This document shows, piece by piece, positions 1-7,790 of a stretch of DNA of 64,000 bases. A model generated the notes under the pieces. That model was not told the origin of the DNA, did no database searches, and saw only the letters and a program-made list of their open reading frames with translations. Source of the DNA: Bradyrhizobium cenepequi (lineage in GTDB: Bacteria > Pseudomonadota > Alphaproteobacteria > Rhizobiales > Xanthobacteraceae); the NCBI RefSeq assembly GCF_020329485.1, contig NZ_JAGKJI010000001.1, forward strand, positions 248,001 to 312,000. Reading direction: 5' to 3'. The stretch's first letter is position 1. Each line of letters opens with the position of its first letter. The translations under genes and the position numbers were made by a program.

Positions 1-133
1 CGGCCTCAGCACGCTCGACCACTGTGACATCGAATCCAAAGTGATCCAGCCAGTAGGCGATTGTCGGACCGGCAATGCTTGCACCCGATACGAGGATGCG
101 TCCTCCTTGATGGGTTGTGGAATGATCACTCAT
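1..133 (-). CDS. FAD-dependent monooxygenase/oxidoreductase, N-terminal fragment (runs off the window)
   Basis: Only the first 44 codons are inside the window, read leftward from the ATG at 133. After a short polar start the protein shows a Rossmann beta strand and the dinucleotide-binding turn G-A-S-I-A-G-P (residues 17-23), then a helix and the strand ending VTVVERAE, where the acidic residue would bind the FAD ribose. This is the N-terminus of the PHBH/geranylgeranyl-reductase type of flavoprotein hydroxylases. It is divergent from the TetR-family gene at 288, a common arrangement for a regulated oxidoreductase. Substrate cannot be told. The fold call is solid; the family call is inferred from 44 residues. 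Confidence 0.72.
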   Translation of the reverse strand, partial: MSDHSTTHQGGRILVSGASIAGPTIAYWLDHFGFDVTVVERAEA

Positions 134-152
134 AGCAGACGCCTCCATCGTG

Positions 153-214
153 ATAAGATGCTATATGCATCCTATTTGGTTGGCGGCGTCAATAGGATTC
201 GAGCCGCATCTTAT
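153..214. promoter_or_regulatory. Concentric inverted repeats in the divergent promoter (candidate TetR operator)
   Basis: The outer arms ATAAGATGC (153-161) and GCATCTTAT (206-214) and the inner arms ATCCTATT (169-176) and AATAGGAT (191-198) are perfect and share the same centre at 183.5, with 7 nt between outer and inner arm on each side. The left half also contains GATGC-N5-GCATC (157-171). It lies between the divergent FAD oxidoreductase and TetR-family genes, where an autoregulating repressor would bind. Binding is inferred. Confidence 0.5.
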
Positions 215-287
215 GCTGCGCATGGCATGGGTGTCATCGGCTCCGATCCGATTGAGCCGTATGTGTTAATGGAGCGGATGGACCAGT

Positions 288-893
288 ATGCGCAGAAGCC
301 TTGTAGGCGCCCCACCGCAGCGTCGTCGCGGTGCTGCGCTTGAGGACGCGTTGTTGGAGGCGGCGTGGGCCGAACTTGAGGAGCATGGCTATGCCGATCT
401 GACGATAGAGGGTGTTGCACAGCGTGCCGGCACCAGCAGACCGGTTTTATCGCGGCGCTGGGCGGGGCGCGCCGAGCTGGCCGTCGCCGCGATTGGCCAC
501 CACTTCGCTCTTAATCCGGTTAACGTCCCGGACTTGGGCAGCGTGCGCGAGGAACTAGCACTGTTGCTGCGCAAGTGGTCAGAACGGGCGACACCCGCAC
601 CGGTCAGGTTCATGCTCGACCTGCGCAACGATCTCGCGCCAGCTCGTGGCGACTTGAGCGGTGTGCGCCGTAACCTTGCCGAACAGATCGGCGAAACAGA
701 CATGCTTGAGGAAATACTGCGACGCGGCGTCGCGCGTGGCGAAGTGGACGCCGAAAAGTTATCGCCGCGTGTGACAGCTGTCCCAATCGATCTAGCCCGC
801 AATGAGATCTTTGTGACGCTTACGAAGCTATCGGATCAAGTGATTTACGAAATTCTAGACTTGGTGTTCCTGCCGTTGGTGCGAAAGAATTGA
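288..893 (+). CDS. TetR/AcrR-family transcriptional regulator
   Basis: This 201-aa protein has an N-terminal helix-turn-helix (about residues 15-62; LTIEGVAQRAGTSRPVLSRR is the HTH core) followed by an all-helical ligand-binding region of the kind seen with TetR_C domains. Length is normal for the family. It is transcribed away from the FAD oxidoreductase at 1-133, and the intergenic region carries concentric palindromes, so it probably represses that gene and itself. The ATG at 288 is preceded by a GGAG-like stretch. The effector is unknown. The neighbouring integrase remnant suggests it may belong to an acquired segment. Confidence 0.85.
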   Translation: MRRSLVGAPPQRRRGAALEDALLEAAWAELEEHGYADLTIEGVAQRAGTSRPVLSRRWAGRAELAVAAIGHHFALNPVNVPDLGSVREELALLLRKWSERATPAPVRFMLDLRNDLAPARGDLSGVRRNLAEQIGETDMLEEILRRGVARGEVDAEKLSPRVTAVPIDLARNEIFVTLTKLSDQVIYEILDLVFLPLVRKN

Positions 894-1176
894 TGCGGGC
901 AAAAGAGGTAAGCCACTAAGACGTAATCAATAATCATACGCCTCCCAATTTGTCCCAGCGACACTTTGGTTTGGGTGATGGCGTCTCGTAGTGGCGAACA
1001 GGCTCCTGGGTTGACACATCAGGCTGACAACGCTCTTCATCATGCCGCAATTTGCGATTGTCGAGATCCGCTAAAATCGATCCGCTTCCCGCACGAGTTG
1101 CACAAGTGTCGACGACTATCACGTGAGCTTGCCACGGATCGAATTGGGCAACATTCCACGCCTGATGATGGGTGAC
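894..1176. other. Gene-free stretch
   Basis: I see no recognisable gene, RNA or repeat here. Short open frames exist on both strands (for example 934-1122 minus) but match no family I know and have no convincing ribosome site. It separates the TetR gene from the integrase remnant and may be decayed island DNA. Confidence 0.4.
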
Positions 1177-1701
1177 TCAAGCCTGCGCGCCTCCCTTGAT
1201 CGGTATCACCTTCTTGGGATCGAGCCAGTGGTCGATCCGATCAGCCCAATGCTGCATCAGCTTCGTGCGCGAGCCGATCAGTGCGAGCGGTCCGTGCTTC
1301 TTGTAGAGACCTTCCACAGTAGAGTTGTCGAGATGCGCGAGCTGCAGCTCGACGACATCGCCATCCCATGCCTTGGCGTCCTTGATCTCTTCGTGGTGAG
1401 ACAGGGTCGAGAAGGTGGTCCGGAATCCGTGGGCACAATGATCGGTCTTGGTGTCAATGCCCAGCAGCCGCAAGCGCTTGTTGAGCGTGTTGTTTGATAG
1501 CGGCGCGTCCTTCGAGCAGGAAAACGCGTACCGGCGATGGCCGGTCAGCTTCTGAACGCTGCGCAGGATTGCAAGTGCCTGCCGTGACAAAGGCACGACA
1601 TGGTCCCAACCGGTCTTCATTTTGGCGGCCGCGGCGCGGCAGTCGACGTCGGTCTTGATCTGCCTGGGGTTGGCGCCCGCGCCACGGTTCTTGCGGGCCA
1701 T
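1177..1701 (-). pseudogene. Truncated tyrosine-recombinase (P4-type integrase), C-terminal catalytic remnant
   Basis: The leftward frame encodes the last ~150 residues of a phage/ICE integrase: a conserved stretch with MKTGWDHVVPLSRQALAIL, then the HxxR box in CAHGFRTTFSTLSHHEE, then ELQLAHLD and a LYKK segment that should hold the tyrosine nucleophile, and a WADRIDHW end typical of P4-like integrases. The arm-binding and core-binding domains and the first catalytic arginine are missing. The frame stays open upstream through the tRNA gene, but nothing there resembles an integrase N-terminus. It lies just downstream of tRNA-Leu on the same strand, the classic place for such an integrase. Probably inactive. 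Confidence 0.8.
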
Positions 1702-1732
1702 CTGCTCAAGTCCTTCGTCCGGAATAGCCAAA

Positions 1733-1816
1733 GTCACCGTGAACGTTTGTTCTCCCGATACCAACAAAAATACCAACAAATCGGACGGCTGGGATCGGAT
1801 GAGAACAAACGGTGAC
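1733..1816. repeat. Att-like region: inverted repeat around tandem 11-bp direct repeats
   Basis: Two copies of ATACCAACAAA (1758-1768 and 1770-1780) sit 12 bp apart. They are enclosed by GTCACCGT (1733-1740) plus TTGTTCTC (1747-1754) on the left and GAGAACAAACGGTGAC (1801-1816) on the right. The right arm is the exact reverse complement of the two left pieces once a 6-nt insertion is skipped. The position, between the integrase remnant and the tRNA-Leu 3' end, suggests integrase arm sites or an attachment region. That role is inferred. Confidence 0.45.
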
Positions 1817-1899
1817 GAACACCGATGTACGCGGAAAGGCCTGTTTTTCAAGGGCTTCCGGGCAGCGCGCGGACGGTTGCGGACGCTTTGGAACGGGCT

Positions 1900-1984
1900 T
1901 GGTGCCCCTGGCCGGAATCGAACCAGCACTCCTTGCGGAACTCGATTTTGAGTCGAGCGCGTCTACCAGTTCCGCCACAGGGGC
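1900..1984 (-). tRNA. tRNA-Leu (anticodon CAA)
   Basis: The reverse strand gives an 85-nt class II tRNA with an acceptor stem GCCCCTG pairing with CAGGGGC, an encoded CCA end at 1902-1900, the T-arm GGTTCGAATCC, a variable arm, and the anticodon loop CTCAAAA with anticodon CAA (decodes UUG). Its 3' end faces the integrase remnant, so it is the likely integration target of the element whose edge is seen here. Confidence 0.95.
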
Positions 1985-2135
1985 ATTCGCCCCATCAGCC
2001 CCAAGGCTGGCGTCGCGAAGCGGGCGGAATATAGCGGGCGGGGTGTTGGGGTCAACCCGCGCGGTTTTGATCCGGACGCGGCTCGACAGCGGCGGGTCCA
2101 GGGGATAGCACGTTGGTATTGCAGGAGCTTTAACC

Positions 2136-2672
2136 GTGACGCTCGCGACCGCCAATCCGCTGTCCACACGTACATCGGTCAATCCGGCGCTGGCGGCGTC
2201 GGCGGCCGTGGCGGTCATCGCGGCGGCGACGCTGGCGGGAGCCTGGTTCTTCCAACTGGTGCTGGAAATCCTGCCCTGTCCGCTCTGCCTCGAGCAGCGC
2301 TATGCCTATTATCTCGCGATCCCGCTCGGGGCGCTGGTCGCCTTCGTCGCCGGGAAGGGGGCGCCGCGGCCACTGCTGCTCGCAGGATTGGCGATCCTCG
2401 CGCTCGCCGCGTTCGCCAATGCCGGGCTCGGCGCCTACCATGCCGGCGTCGAATGGGGCTTGTGGCAGGGGCCGACCGATTGCACTGGGCCGGTCGGTAA
2501 TCTCGGCAGCGCCGGCACCCTGCTGCAGCGGCTGGATACGGTGAAGGTGATCCGCTGTGACGAAGTGCAGTGGCGCTTCCTCGGTCTCTCGCTCGCCGGC
2601 TACAACGTGCTGATCTCGTTGCTGATGGCCGCCATCGCTGCTTGGGGCTTTGCGCGGACGACGCGCGCCTGA
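2136..2672 (+). CDS. dsbB: Disulfide bond formation protein B (DsbB)
   Basis: DsbB is an inner-membrane quinone-dependent oxidase that re-oxidises the periplasmic thiol oxidase DsbA. This 178-aa protein has four predicted membrane helices, the redox motif CPLC after the first helix (in EILPCPLCLEQR), and a second cysteine pair in the large periplasmic loop (PTDCTG and VIRCDEV). Length and topology fit the family. It starts 151 bp beyond the tRNA-Leu 5' end and seems to be a single gene. The downstream stretch is filled with repeats rather than another gene. Confidence 0.93.
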   Translation: MTLATANPLSTRTSVNPALAASAAVAVIAAATLAGAWFFQLVLEILPCPLCLEQRYAYYLAIPLGALVAFVAGKGAPRPLLLAGLAILALAAFANAGLGAYHAGVEWGLWQGPTDCTGPVGNLGSAGTLLQRLDTVKVIRCDEVQWRFLGLSLAGYNVLISLLMAAIAAWGFARTTRA

Positions 2673-2746
2673 TTGCGCGGGAAAGTGCGCTTCGCAGCGG
2701 GCGATGAAGTTGCGAGCCCGGAATCCACAGGCGGCCAACCGCTTTT

Positions 2747-2855
2747 CGTCATTCCGGGGCGCGCCTCTTGGCGCGGGCGCGGAATCCATCGGGCCGGATG
2801 CGCTGGGGGAGAAATGGATTCCGGGCTCGATGCTTCGCATCGCCCCGGAATGACG
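2747..2855. repeat. Interspersed palindromic repeat (CGTCATTCCGGGGCG type)
   Basis: Perfect 15-bp terminal inverted repeats CGTCATTCCGGGGCG (2747-2761) and CGCCCCGGAATGACG (2841-2855) enclose an AT/GC-mixed core. A relative lies at 54308-54413. From memory, such elements are abundant between genes in Bradyrhizobium. Confidence 0.8.
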
Positions 2856-2930
2856 GCGGAGAAAAATTCGCCAGCGATTCCAACGTGATTTGGGTCGTCC
2901 AGTCCTCGCGCGAAAAACATTCCGCTTCCG

Positions 2931-3365
2931 TCGTCGGGCAAATCAGTGATTTAACTCCGCGCGTCTCATCCAAATGAGGGGCGGCTCGCGATCGTCACGA
3001 ACGTTGCGGTGAGATGCGGTGGACGGGAGTGTTGCGACTGACGAGCGCGGCACTCACGGACGGCGAAGTCGTGTGGTTCTGGCGCCCCGACGCTGGCGCG
3101 AAGTTTTTTGCGCGAAGAAATTTGCGCGAGAGATGACGGTGGCAAGAAAGCCCGGTCACCGGGAAGGGCACGAAGTAAGCCGTAAACCACTGCGCAGGGA
3201 AAGCCGGTGTTGCTCCGGTTGACCTGTGGTCCTACCCCCGTGCTTTTTGTTGCACGGGGCCCACGGGTGCAACCGGCACCCGGCTTTCCCTGCGCCCTCA
3301 CTTCAATGAGAGGGTGAAACGAGATGCAAAGCTCGGGCTATGCATGCCGCGAGAACGCGGACGCA
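2931..3365. repeat. Long Bradyrhizobium-type intergenic repeat block
   Basis: The 878-bp gap between dsbB and the holin-like gene carries no supported gene. About 2931-3365 resembles a block I recall as recurring in many Bradyrhizobium genomes: it opens with GTCGTCGGGCAAATCAGTGA, continues through GGTGGCAAGAAAGCCCGGTC, and ends after the large hairpin at 3192-3295. Predicted proteins read through such blocks are often annotated as hypothetical but are probably spurious. The boundaries are approximate and the copy number cannot be judged from one window. Confidence 0.55.
3192..3295. repeat. 104-bp multi-stem hairpin element
   Basis: A perfect 16-bp outer stem pairs GCGCAGGGAAAGCCGG (3192-3207) with CCGGCTTTCCCTGCGC (3280-3295). 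Inside it CCGGTTG (3215-3221) pairs with CAACCGG (3270-3276), CCTGTGG (3223-3229) pairs with CCACGGG (3261-3267, one G-T), and CCCCGTGC (3236-3243) pairs with GCACGGGG (3252-3259) around an 8-nt loop. The result is one long, slightly bulged hairpin. It may be a mobile palindromic element, a structured RNA, or both. Confidence 0.65.
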
Positions 3366-3387
3366 CATCCTCTCACCATTCTTCACC

Positions 3388-3487
3388 GTCATGCCCGCGA
3401 AGGCGGGCATCCAGTAATCGGCGGCCTCTCGGTTCAAGCTCAGACGCCTCTGGAATACTGGATCTTCCGGTCAAGCCGGACGATGAC
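3388..3487. repeat. Interspersed palindromic repeat (GTCATGCCCGCGAAGG type)
   Basis: The element opens with GTCATGCCCGCGAAGGCGGG and closes with GTCAAGCCGGACGATGAC. Relatives lie at 10621, 22453, 29131 and 46832, all between genes. The shared plan is a short GCCCGCGAAGGCGGGC hairpin, a variable middle with CTGGAATACTGGATC, and a closing hairpin ending GATGAC. Confidence 0.8.
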
Positions 3488-3550
3488 AGCGGAGAGCTGT
3501 TGGACAATTGAATGAGATTTCTCCGCTTGCAAGGACGACCGCTGCTGCAC

Positions 3551-3985
3551 TCACTTCTCTCGTGGCGTCTCGCTCGCCGCGCTCCGGCTGGCCATCAGCC
3601 CCAGCGCCAGGCCGCCAATCGCCAGGATCGGGACCAGCCGTTTCACGCCGATCGCGCGGACAAGCTGCAGGCCGGTTGCGATCATCGCGGGGTTGGTGAG
3701 GAGGGACTGCCGTGCGGCCCGTGCCATCTCCTCGGCGCGCAGCCGCATCTGCCGCTTGCGTGCGACATACAAGCCGGCGGCGATCAGCGCGAGCACCACG
3801 AAGAGCGCGGCGCAGGCGAGGCATGCCCATATCGGACCGTAACTCTGCTGCACCCAAACAAAGAATGCCCCACACAGGAAAGCGAGCGCGATGAGCACGG
3901 TTACGGCCATCACGACCGCAAGCGACGTCAGCCGCATGGCATTGCCGGCCTGCTCCCTGACGTCACTGACCAGTCGCTGCAGCAT
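3551..3985 (-). CDS. Phage-holin-like (actinobacterial holin-X type) membrane protein
   Basis: This 144-aa protein has two adjacent hydrophobic helices (about residues 24-46 and 51-75), a basic amphipathic stretch, and a third hydrophobic segment near residues 116-132, the pattern of the Phage_holin_3_6 family. In alphaproteobacteria these are chromosomal envelope proteins rather than lysis holins. It lies 17 bp downstream of a DUF883 gene, a pairing seen often, and probably shares its sigma-EcfG promoter at 4406-4430. Molecular function is unknown; a membrane stress role is inferred. Confidence 0.75.
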   Translation of the reverse strand: MLQRLVSDVREQAGNAMRLTSLAVVMAVTVLIALAFLCGAFFVWVQQSYGPIWACLACAALFVVLALIAAGLYVARKRQMRLRAEEMARAARQSLLTNPAMIATGLQLVRAIGVKRLVPILAIGGLALGLMASRSAASETPREK

Positions 3986-4002
3986 GGGATGGCCGTCCGC
4001 CG

Positions 4003-4371
4003 CTACCTTCGCCAGGCTATGCCGATCAGGAAGCCGAGGCCGAGCGCCAGGCCGACGGTTGCCAGCGGGCGCTGGGTGATGACGTCCTCCAGCGTCTCCT
4101 CGATCGAGGAGGCCGCATCCTGCGCAGCGCCCATCATCGCGCTGCCGCGCTCCGACACGTCATCGACGGCGGATTCGGCGCGGTCGCGCGCCTGGTCGTA
4201 TCCGCGGCGTGCCTGTTTTCGCGCGTTGCCGGCGAACGAGTTGAGCGCGTCGGTGATCTGGTCGGTCAACGCCGCGATATCGTTCTTCACCGCCGCCACG
4301 TCCTTTTGCAGGCGTTCATAGGTCGCTTTGTCCGTCATGTCCTTGAATCCGAAATCGCTTGTCGCCACCAT
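4003..4371 (-). CDS. DUF883 (ElaB/YqjD-like) membrane-anchored stress protein
   Basis: The 122-aa product has a long charged helical region (residues about 15-95, rich in Asp, Ala, Lys and Glu) and one C-terminal membrane helix (TVGLALGLGFLIGIAWRR). This is the tail-anchored layout of ElaB/YqjD/DUF883 proteins, which in enterobacteria associate with ribosomes at the inner membrane in stationary phase. The ATG at 4371 has a GGGAG ribosome site 8 nt upstream and is preferred over the internal ATG at 4338. It is the first gene of a two-gene unit with the holin-like gene and follows a GGAAC-N16-CGTT promoter. Confidence 0.85.
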   Translation of the reverse strand: MVATSDFGFKDMTDKATYERLQKDVAAVKNDIAALTDQITDALNSFAGNARKQARRGYDQARDRAESAVDDVSERGSAMMGAAQDAASSIEETLEDVITQRPLATVGLALGLGFLIGIAWRR

Positions 4372-4405
4372 CGAACAGCTCCCGAACCAATGTTGCTTGT
4401 CGGAA

Positions 4406-4430
4406 AACGCCGCGTCGGGAGCGAAGTTCC
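4406..4430 (-). promoter_or_regulatory. Sigma-EcfG promoter of the DUF883/holin unit
   Basis: Read leftward, GGAAC (4430-4426), 16 nt, then CGTT (4409-4406) matches the alphaproteobacterial general-stress sigma factor EcfG consensus exactly. The ATG lies 35 nt below the -10 element. DUF883 proteins are typical stress-regulon members, which supports the call. Confidence 0.75.
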
Positions 4431-4447
4431 CAACGCGAGGATTGGGT

Positions 4448-5560
4448 TCATTCCTCCGGCAGATGCGGCGAATTGACCGGCATCAGATGCTCCTTGAGGA
4501 TCAGTGCGACGATCAGGAGCGGCGAGGCCAGGAAGGCGCCCATCGGGCCCCACAGCCAGGTCCAGAACGCCAGCGCGATGAAAACGGCGAGCGCATTCAG
4601 GGCAAGTCTTCGACCGACGATGGTCGGAGTGATGAAATGCCCCTCGAGGAAGGTCAGCACGGTGAAGCAGGCCGGCGCGATCAATCCGGCGGCAATGGTC
4701 GAGAAACTAACGAGACCGACCAGCACCAGCACCACGAACATTGCAACCGGCCCGATGATCGGGATGAAGTTCAGCGTGGCAGCGAGCGCGCCGAGACCGG
4801 CCGGATTGGGCATGCCAGCGATGGCGCAGATGAAGCCGGTCGCGACGCCGACGCCGATATTAATCATGGTGACCGTGAGCAGGTAGTTGCCGAGATGCTC
4901 CTCGATCTCGTTGAGGATCCGCAAGGTGCGAAGCCGCAAGTCGCGATCGCCGAACGCCATGACGAGCGCCCGCCGCAAATCCTTCCAGCTCGCGATGAAC
5001 AGGACCAGGGTGGCGATGAACAGCAGGAATTCGGCAAGGGTCGGCGACAGGAACTCCAGGGTCGGCTGCACCCATTCGATCTTCGGCAGCTGAAACGGAG
5101 TAAGCGTCTCGGAGCCGCCGATCATGCCCTGCAACTCCTGCCAGAGCGCGAGCGGCCGGTCGAAGATGTGCATCTTCTCCTTCAGCCGTACCGCGAGCTC
5201 CGGCAGCCGCGTGCTCCATTCCATCACCGGGGAGGAGATGAGCCCGATGATGAAGCTGGCGGCTGTGCTGACCGCGGTCACGATCAGCACTGCACCGACC
5301 GCGCGCGGAACGCGATAGCGCGCGAGGACGTTTGCCGCCGGCGACAGCATGGTGCCGACGATGAAGGCCATCGTGATCGGCAGGAAGAATGCCTTGGCAA
5401 GGTAGAGAACCGCGACCACGGCAATGACAAGCAGCCCTACCAGCGACAAGGCCACGAGTTCGGTGCGGCGGATGACCGGCGGCAGCTCGGCGTGGCCATT
5501 GGGTAAGGGTGTGCCTTCCGCGCCATTGGGCAGGAGACGCTCACTGGGAAGGACACGCAC
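4448..5560 (-). CDS. AI-2E/PerM-family membrane transporter
   Basis: A 370-aa integral membrane protein of the AI-2E transporter (PerM) family: a pair of helices near residues 35-75, further hydrophobic segments around 80-125, a periplasmic/cytosolic central region (~130-200), and a helical C-terminal half ending with LASPLLIVALILKEHLM, a conserved tail of the family. Members export or pass small molecules, and some act as Na+/H+ antiporters; substrate here is unknown. The start is a GTG at 5560 with GGGGAG about 7 nt upstream. It is separate from the DUF883 unit, which has its own promoter in the 76-bp gap. Confidence 0.87.
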   Translation of the reverse strand: MRVLPSERLLPNGAEGTPLPNGHAELPPVIRRTELVALSLVGLLVIAVVAVLYLAKAFFLPITMAFIVGTMLSPAANVLARYRVPRAVGAVLIVTAVSTAASFIIGLISSPVMEWSTRLPELAVRLKEKMHIFDRPLALWQELQGMIGGSETLTPFQLPKIEWVQPTLEFLSPTLAEFLLFIATLVLFIASWKDLRRALVMAFGDRDLRLRTLRILNEIEEHLGNYLLTVTMINIGVGVATGFICAIAGMPNPAGLGALAATLNFIPIIGPVAMFVVLVLVGLVSFSTIAAGLIAPACFTVLTFLEGHFITPTIVGRRLALNALAVFIALAFWTWLWGPMGAFLASPLLIVALILKEHLMPVNSPHLPEE

Positions 5561-5724
5561 GCTGGTTCTCCCCGCGGCAGGCGCAAATCAGGGCGACGCG
5601 CGGCACTGCGCGCGGGCCTCGAAGGGAAATGCTTGGGGGCCAACTCCCCGACAGGCGTCAGGTTCCATCGCGCGATCGTGAGCGTTTGTGTCCTTGACTG
5701 ATGCGGTCAGGCCACGGCGGCGCC

Positions 5725-5750
5725 GGAACCGCGAAGCTGTGGGCGGCGTT
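5725..5750 (+). promoter_or_regulatory. Sigma-EcfG promoter of the L,D-transpeptidase gene
   Basis: GGAAC (5725-5729), 17 nt, CGTT (5747-5750) matches the EcfG consensus. Because it lies downstream of an in-frame ATG at 5701, it supports translation starting at 5797 (or 5785) instead. Confidence 0.68.
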
Positions 5751-5796
5751 TGTAGAAGCAAAGCATCAGCGTGATGCGTATCCAATGGGGCAGCAC

Positions 5797-6588
5797 ATGA
5801 CACTGTCATCCGCCATTTTCCGCCGATCCTCGCGCGCGGCAAACGCGCTTGTCTTCGCCACCAGCCTTTTGGTGACGCCAATCGCTCTCTCGAACTCCGC
5901 AACTGCGCAGTCGCTAGGCTATGCCTCGACGCCGCAGAACAGCTTTCCGTCCGACGAGGCGCTGACGCCCGAGGCGAGGGATGCGCAAGCCGGCGTGCTG
6001 CCAGAGCGGCTGCGACGCGCGGTGGTGCCGTTTGCGACCAGCGAAGCGCCGGGCACGATCATCATCGATACCGGCAACACCGCGCTCTATTATGTGCTCG
6101 GGCAGGGCCGCGCGGTCCGCTACGGCGTCGGCGTCGGCCGCGAAGGCTTCACCTGGTCGGGCGTGGAGACCGTCAGCCGCAAGGCGGAATGGCCGGACTG
6201 GTATCCGCCGGCCGAGATGATCAAGCGCCAGCCCTATCTGCCGCGCTTCATTGCCGGCGGTCCCGGCAATCCGCTCGGCGCGCGCGCGATGTATCTCGGC
6301 TTGAGCCAATACCGCATCCACGGCACCAACGATCCCTCGACCATCGGCAAGTTCGTCTCTTCCGGCTGCATCCGGATGACCAACGAGGACGTCATGGATT
6401 TGTTTGGTCGCGTCAATGTCGGCACCAAGGTCGTGGTGCTGTCCAAGCATGCGCCGGTGCTCGCCCGCGGGTCGGATACCAGGACCGCGATCAGCGTGCG
6501 CCCGGCGCCGTCGCGGCCGCAGGCGGCGGCGACCACCTCGCCGTCCGGCCAGCAGGCGATGCAACTGAACGTGTCGTCGGTGAATTGA
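5797..6588 (+). CDS. L,D-transpeptidase (YkuD domain), periplasmic
   Basis: L,D-transpeptidases make 3-3 peptidoglycan cross-links or attach lipoproteins. From the ATG at 5797 the protein has a Sec signal peptide (hydrophobic core NALVFATSLLVTPIAL, cleavage near SATAQS), a linker, and a YkuD domain whose active site is clear: HGTNDPSTIGKFVSSGCIRM, with His, the SSGC nucleophile cysteine and Arg. A Ser/Pro/Ala-rich tail follows. ATGs at 5701 and 5785 are in frame, but a sigma-EcfG promoter at 5725-5750 and the signal peptide argue for 5797. The DUF2865 gene begins 7 bp after its stop, so they are probably co-transcribed under general stress control. Confidence 0.92.
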   Translation: MTLSSAIFRRSSRAANALVFATSLLVTPIALSNSATAQSLGYASTPQNSFPSDEALTPEARDAQAGVLPERLRRAVVPFATSEAPGTIIIDTGNTALYYVLGQGRAVRYGVGVGREGFTWSGVETVSRKAEWPDWYPPAEMIKRQPYLPRFIAGGPGNPLGARAMYLGLSQYRIHGTNDPSTIGKFVSSGCIRMTNEDVMDLFGRVNVGTKVVVLSKHAPVLARGSDTRTAISVRPAPSRPQAAATTSPSGQQAMQLNVSSVN

Positions 6589-6595
6589 GGCGAAG

Positions 6596-7222
6596 ATGGC
6601 CCCGATACCGCATTGGCGATGGATGTTCGGTGCGACGGCACTCGCCGTCGCTCTCGCCGCGCCCGCGGCGCAGGCCCAGGATTTCTTCTCGCTGCTGTTC
6701 GGTGGTTTCGGCCGGCCTCCGATGATCCGGCCGCCCTTCGACGACGGCCCGCCCGTTATGCAGCGGATCGAGCGTCCGCACGGCTACGGCAGTGGGGGAC
6801 AGGCGTATTGCGTGCGCACCTGCGACGGGCGCTACTTCCCGCTCCAGGGCTCCGACAACGCCAGTCGCGCGCAGAGCTGCAACAGTTTCTGCCCGGCGAG
6901 CGAGACCAAGCTGGTCTATGGCAGCAGCATCGACGACGCCGAGACGGACGACGGAGAGGCGTATTCGGAACTGCCGAACGCGTTCCGCTACCGAAGCGAG
7001 ATCGTCGCGGGCTGCACCTGCAACGGCAAGGATCCCGGCGGACTGGCGCAGGTCAAGATCGAGGACGATCCCACCTTGCGCAAGGGCGACATCGTCGCCA
7101 GCGAGAACGGCCTGATGGTCGCGGGCCGCCCCGACAGGCGCGGTGCCGCGCTGCAGTTCTCGCCCGCGCCCGACCGCATCCGCGCCAAATACGGGCGCGT
7201 GCCGGTCATGGCGCGGGAGTGA
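6596..7222 (+). CDS. DUF2865 secreted protein
   Basis: A 208-aa exported protein with a signal peptide (residues 1-27, ending APAAQAQ), a Gly/Pro/Phe-rich stretch, and the DUF2865 core with paired cysteines in CVRTCDGRYFPL and CNSFCPASET and a further pair in GCTCNGKDPG. The six cysteines suggest disulfides in the periplasm. Function is not known; in rhizobia these genes often sit by cell-wall enzymes, as here (7 bp after the L,D-transpeptidase). A shared stress promoter is inferred. Confidence 0.86.
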   Translation: MAPIPHWRWMFGATALAVALAAPAAQAQDFFSLLFGGFGRPPMIRPPFDDGPPVMQRIERPHGYGSGGQAYCVRTCDGRYFPLQGSDNASRAQSCNSFCPASETKLVYGSSIDDAETDDGEAYSELPNAFRYRSEIVAGCTCNGKDPGGLAQVKIEDDPTLRKGDIVASENGLMVAGRPDRRGAALQFSPAPDRIRAKYGRVPVMARE

Positions 7223-7228
7223 GAGGGA

Positions 7229-7757
<529 letters not shown>

Positions 7758-7790
7758 CTAAACGCCATTCACGACGTCCCTGGGGGCCGC

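Noticed and set aside
1733..1816. CRISPR-like tandem repeats
   Set aside because: Only two 11-bp units 12 bp apart exist, with no spacers or cas genes; an att-like region fits better.
3192..3295. Resemblance to a cobalamin riboswitch (AGGGAAAGCCGGTG, CTCCGG)
   Set aside because: No B12 box follows and the nearest gene on that strand is not cobalamin-related; the sequence is symmetric and fits a hairpin repeat better.
2966..3301. A 111-aa frame on the minus strand through the repeat block
   Set aside because: It reads through the palindromic repeat and has no ribosome site; translations of this kind recur with the repeat and are probably spurious.
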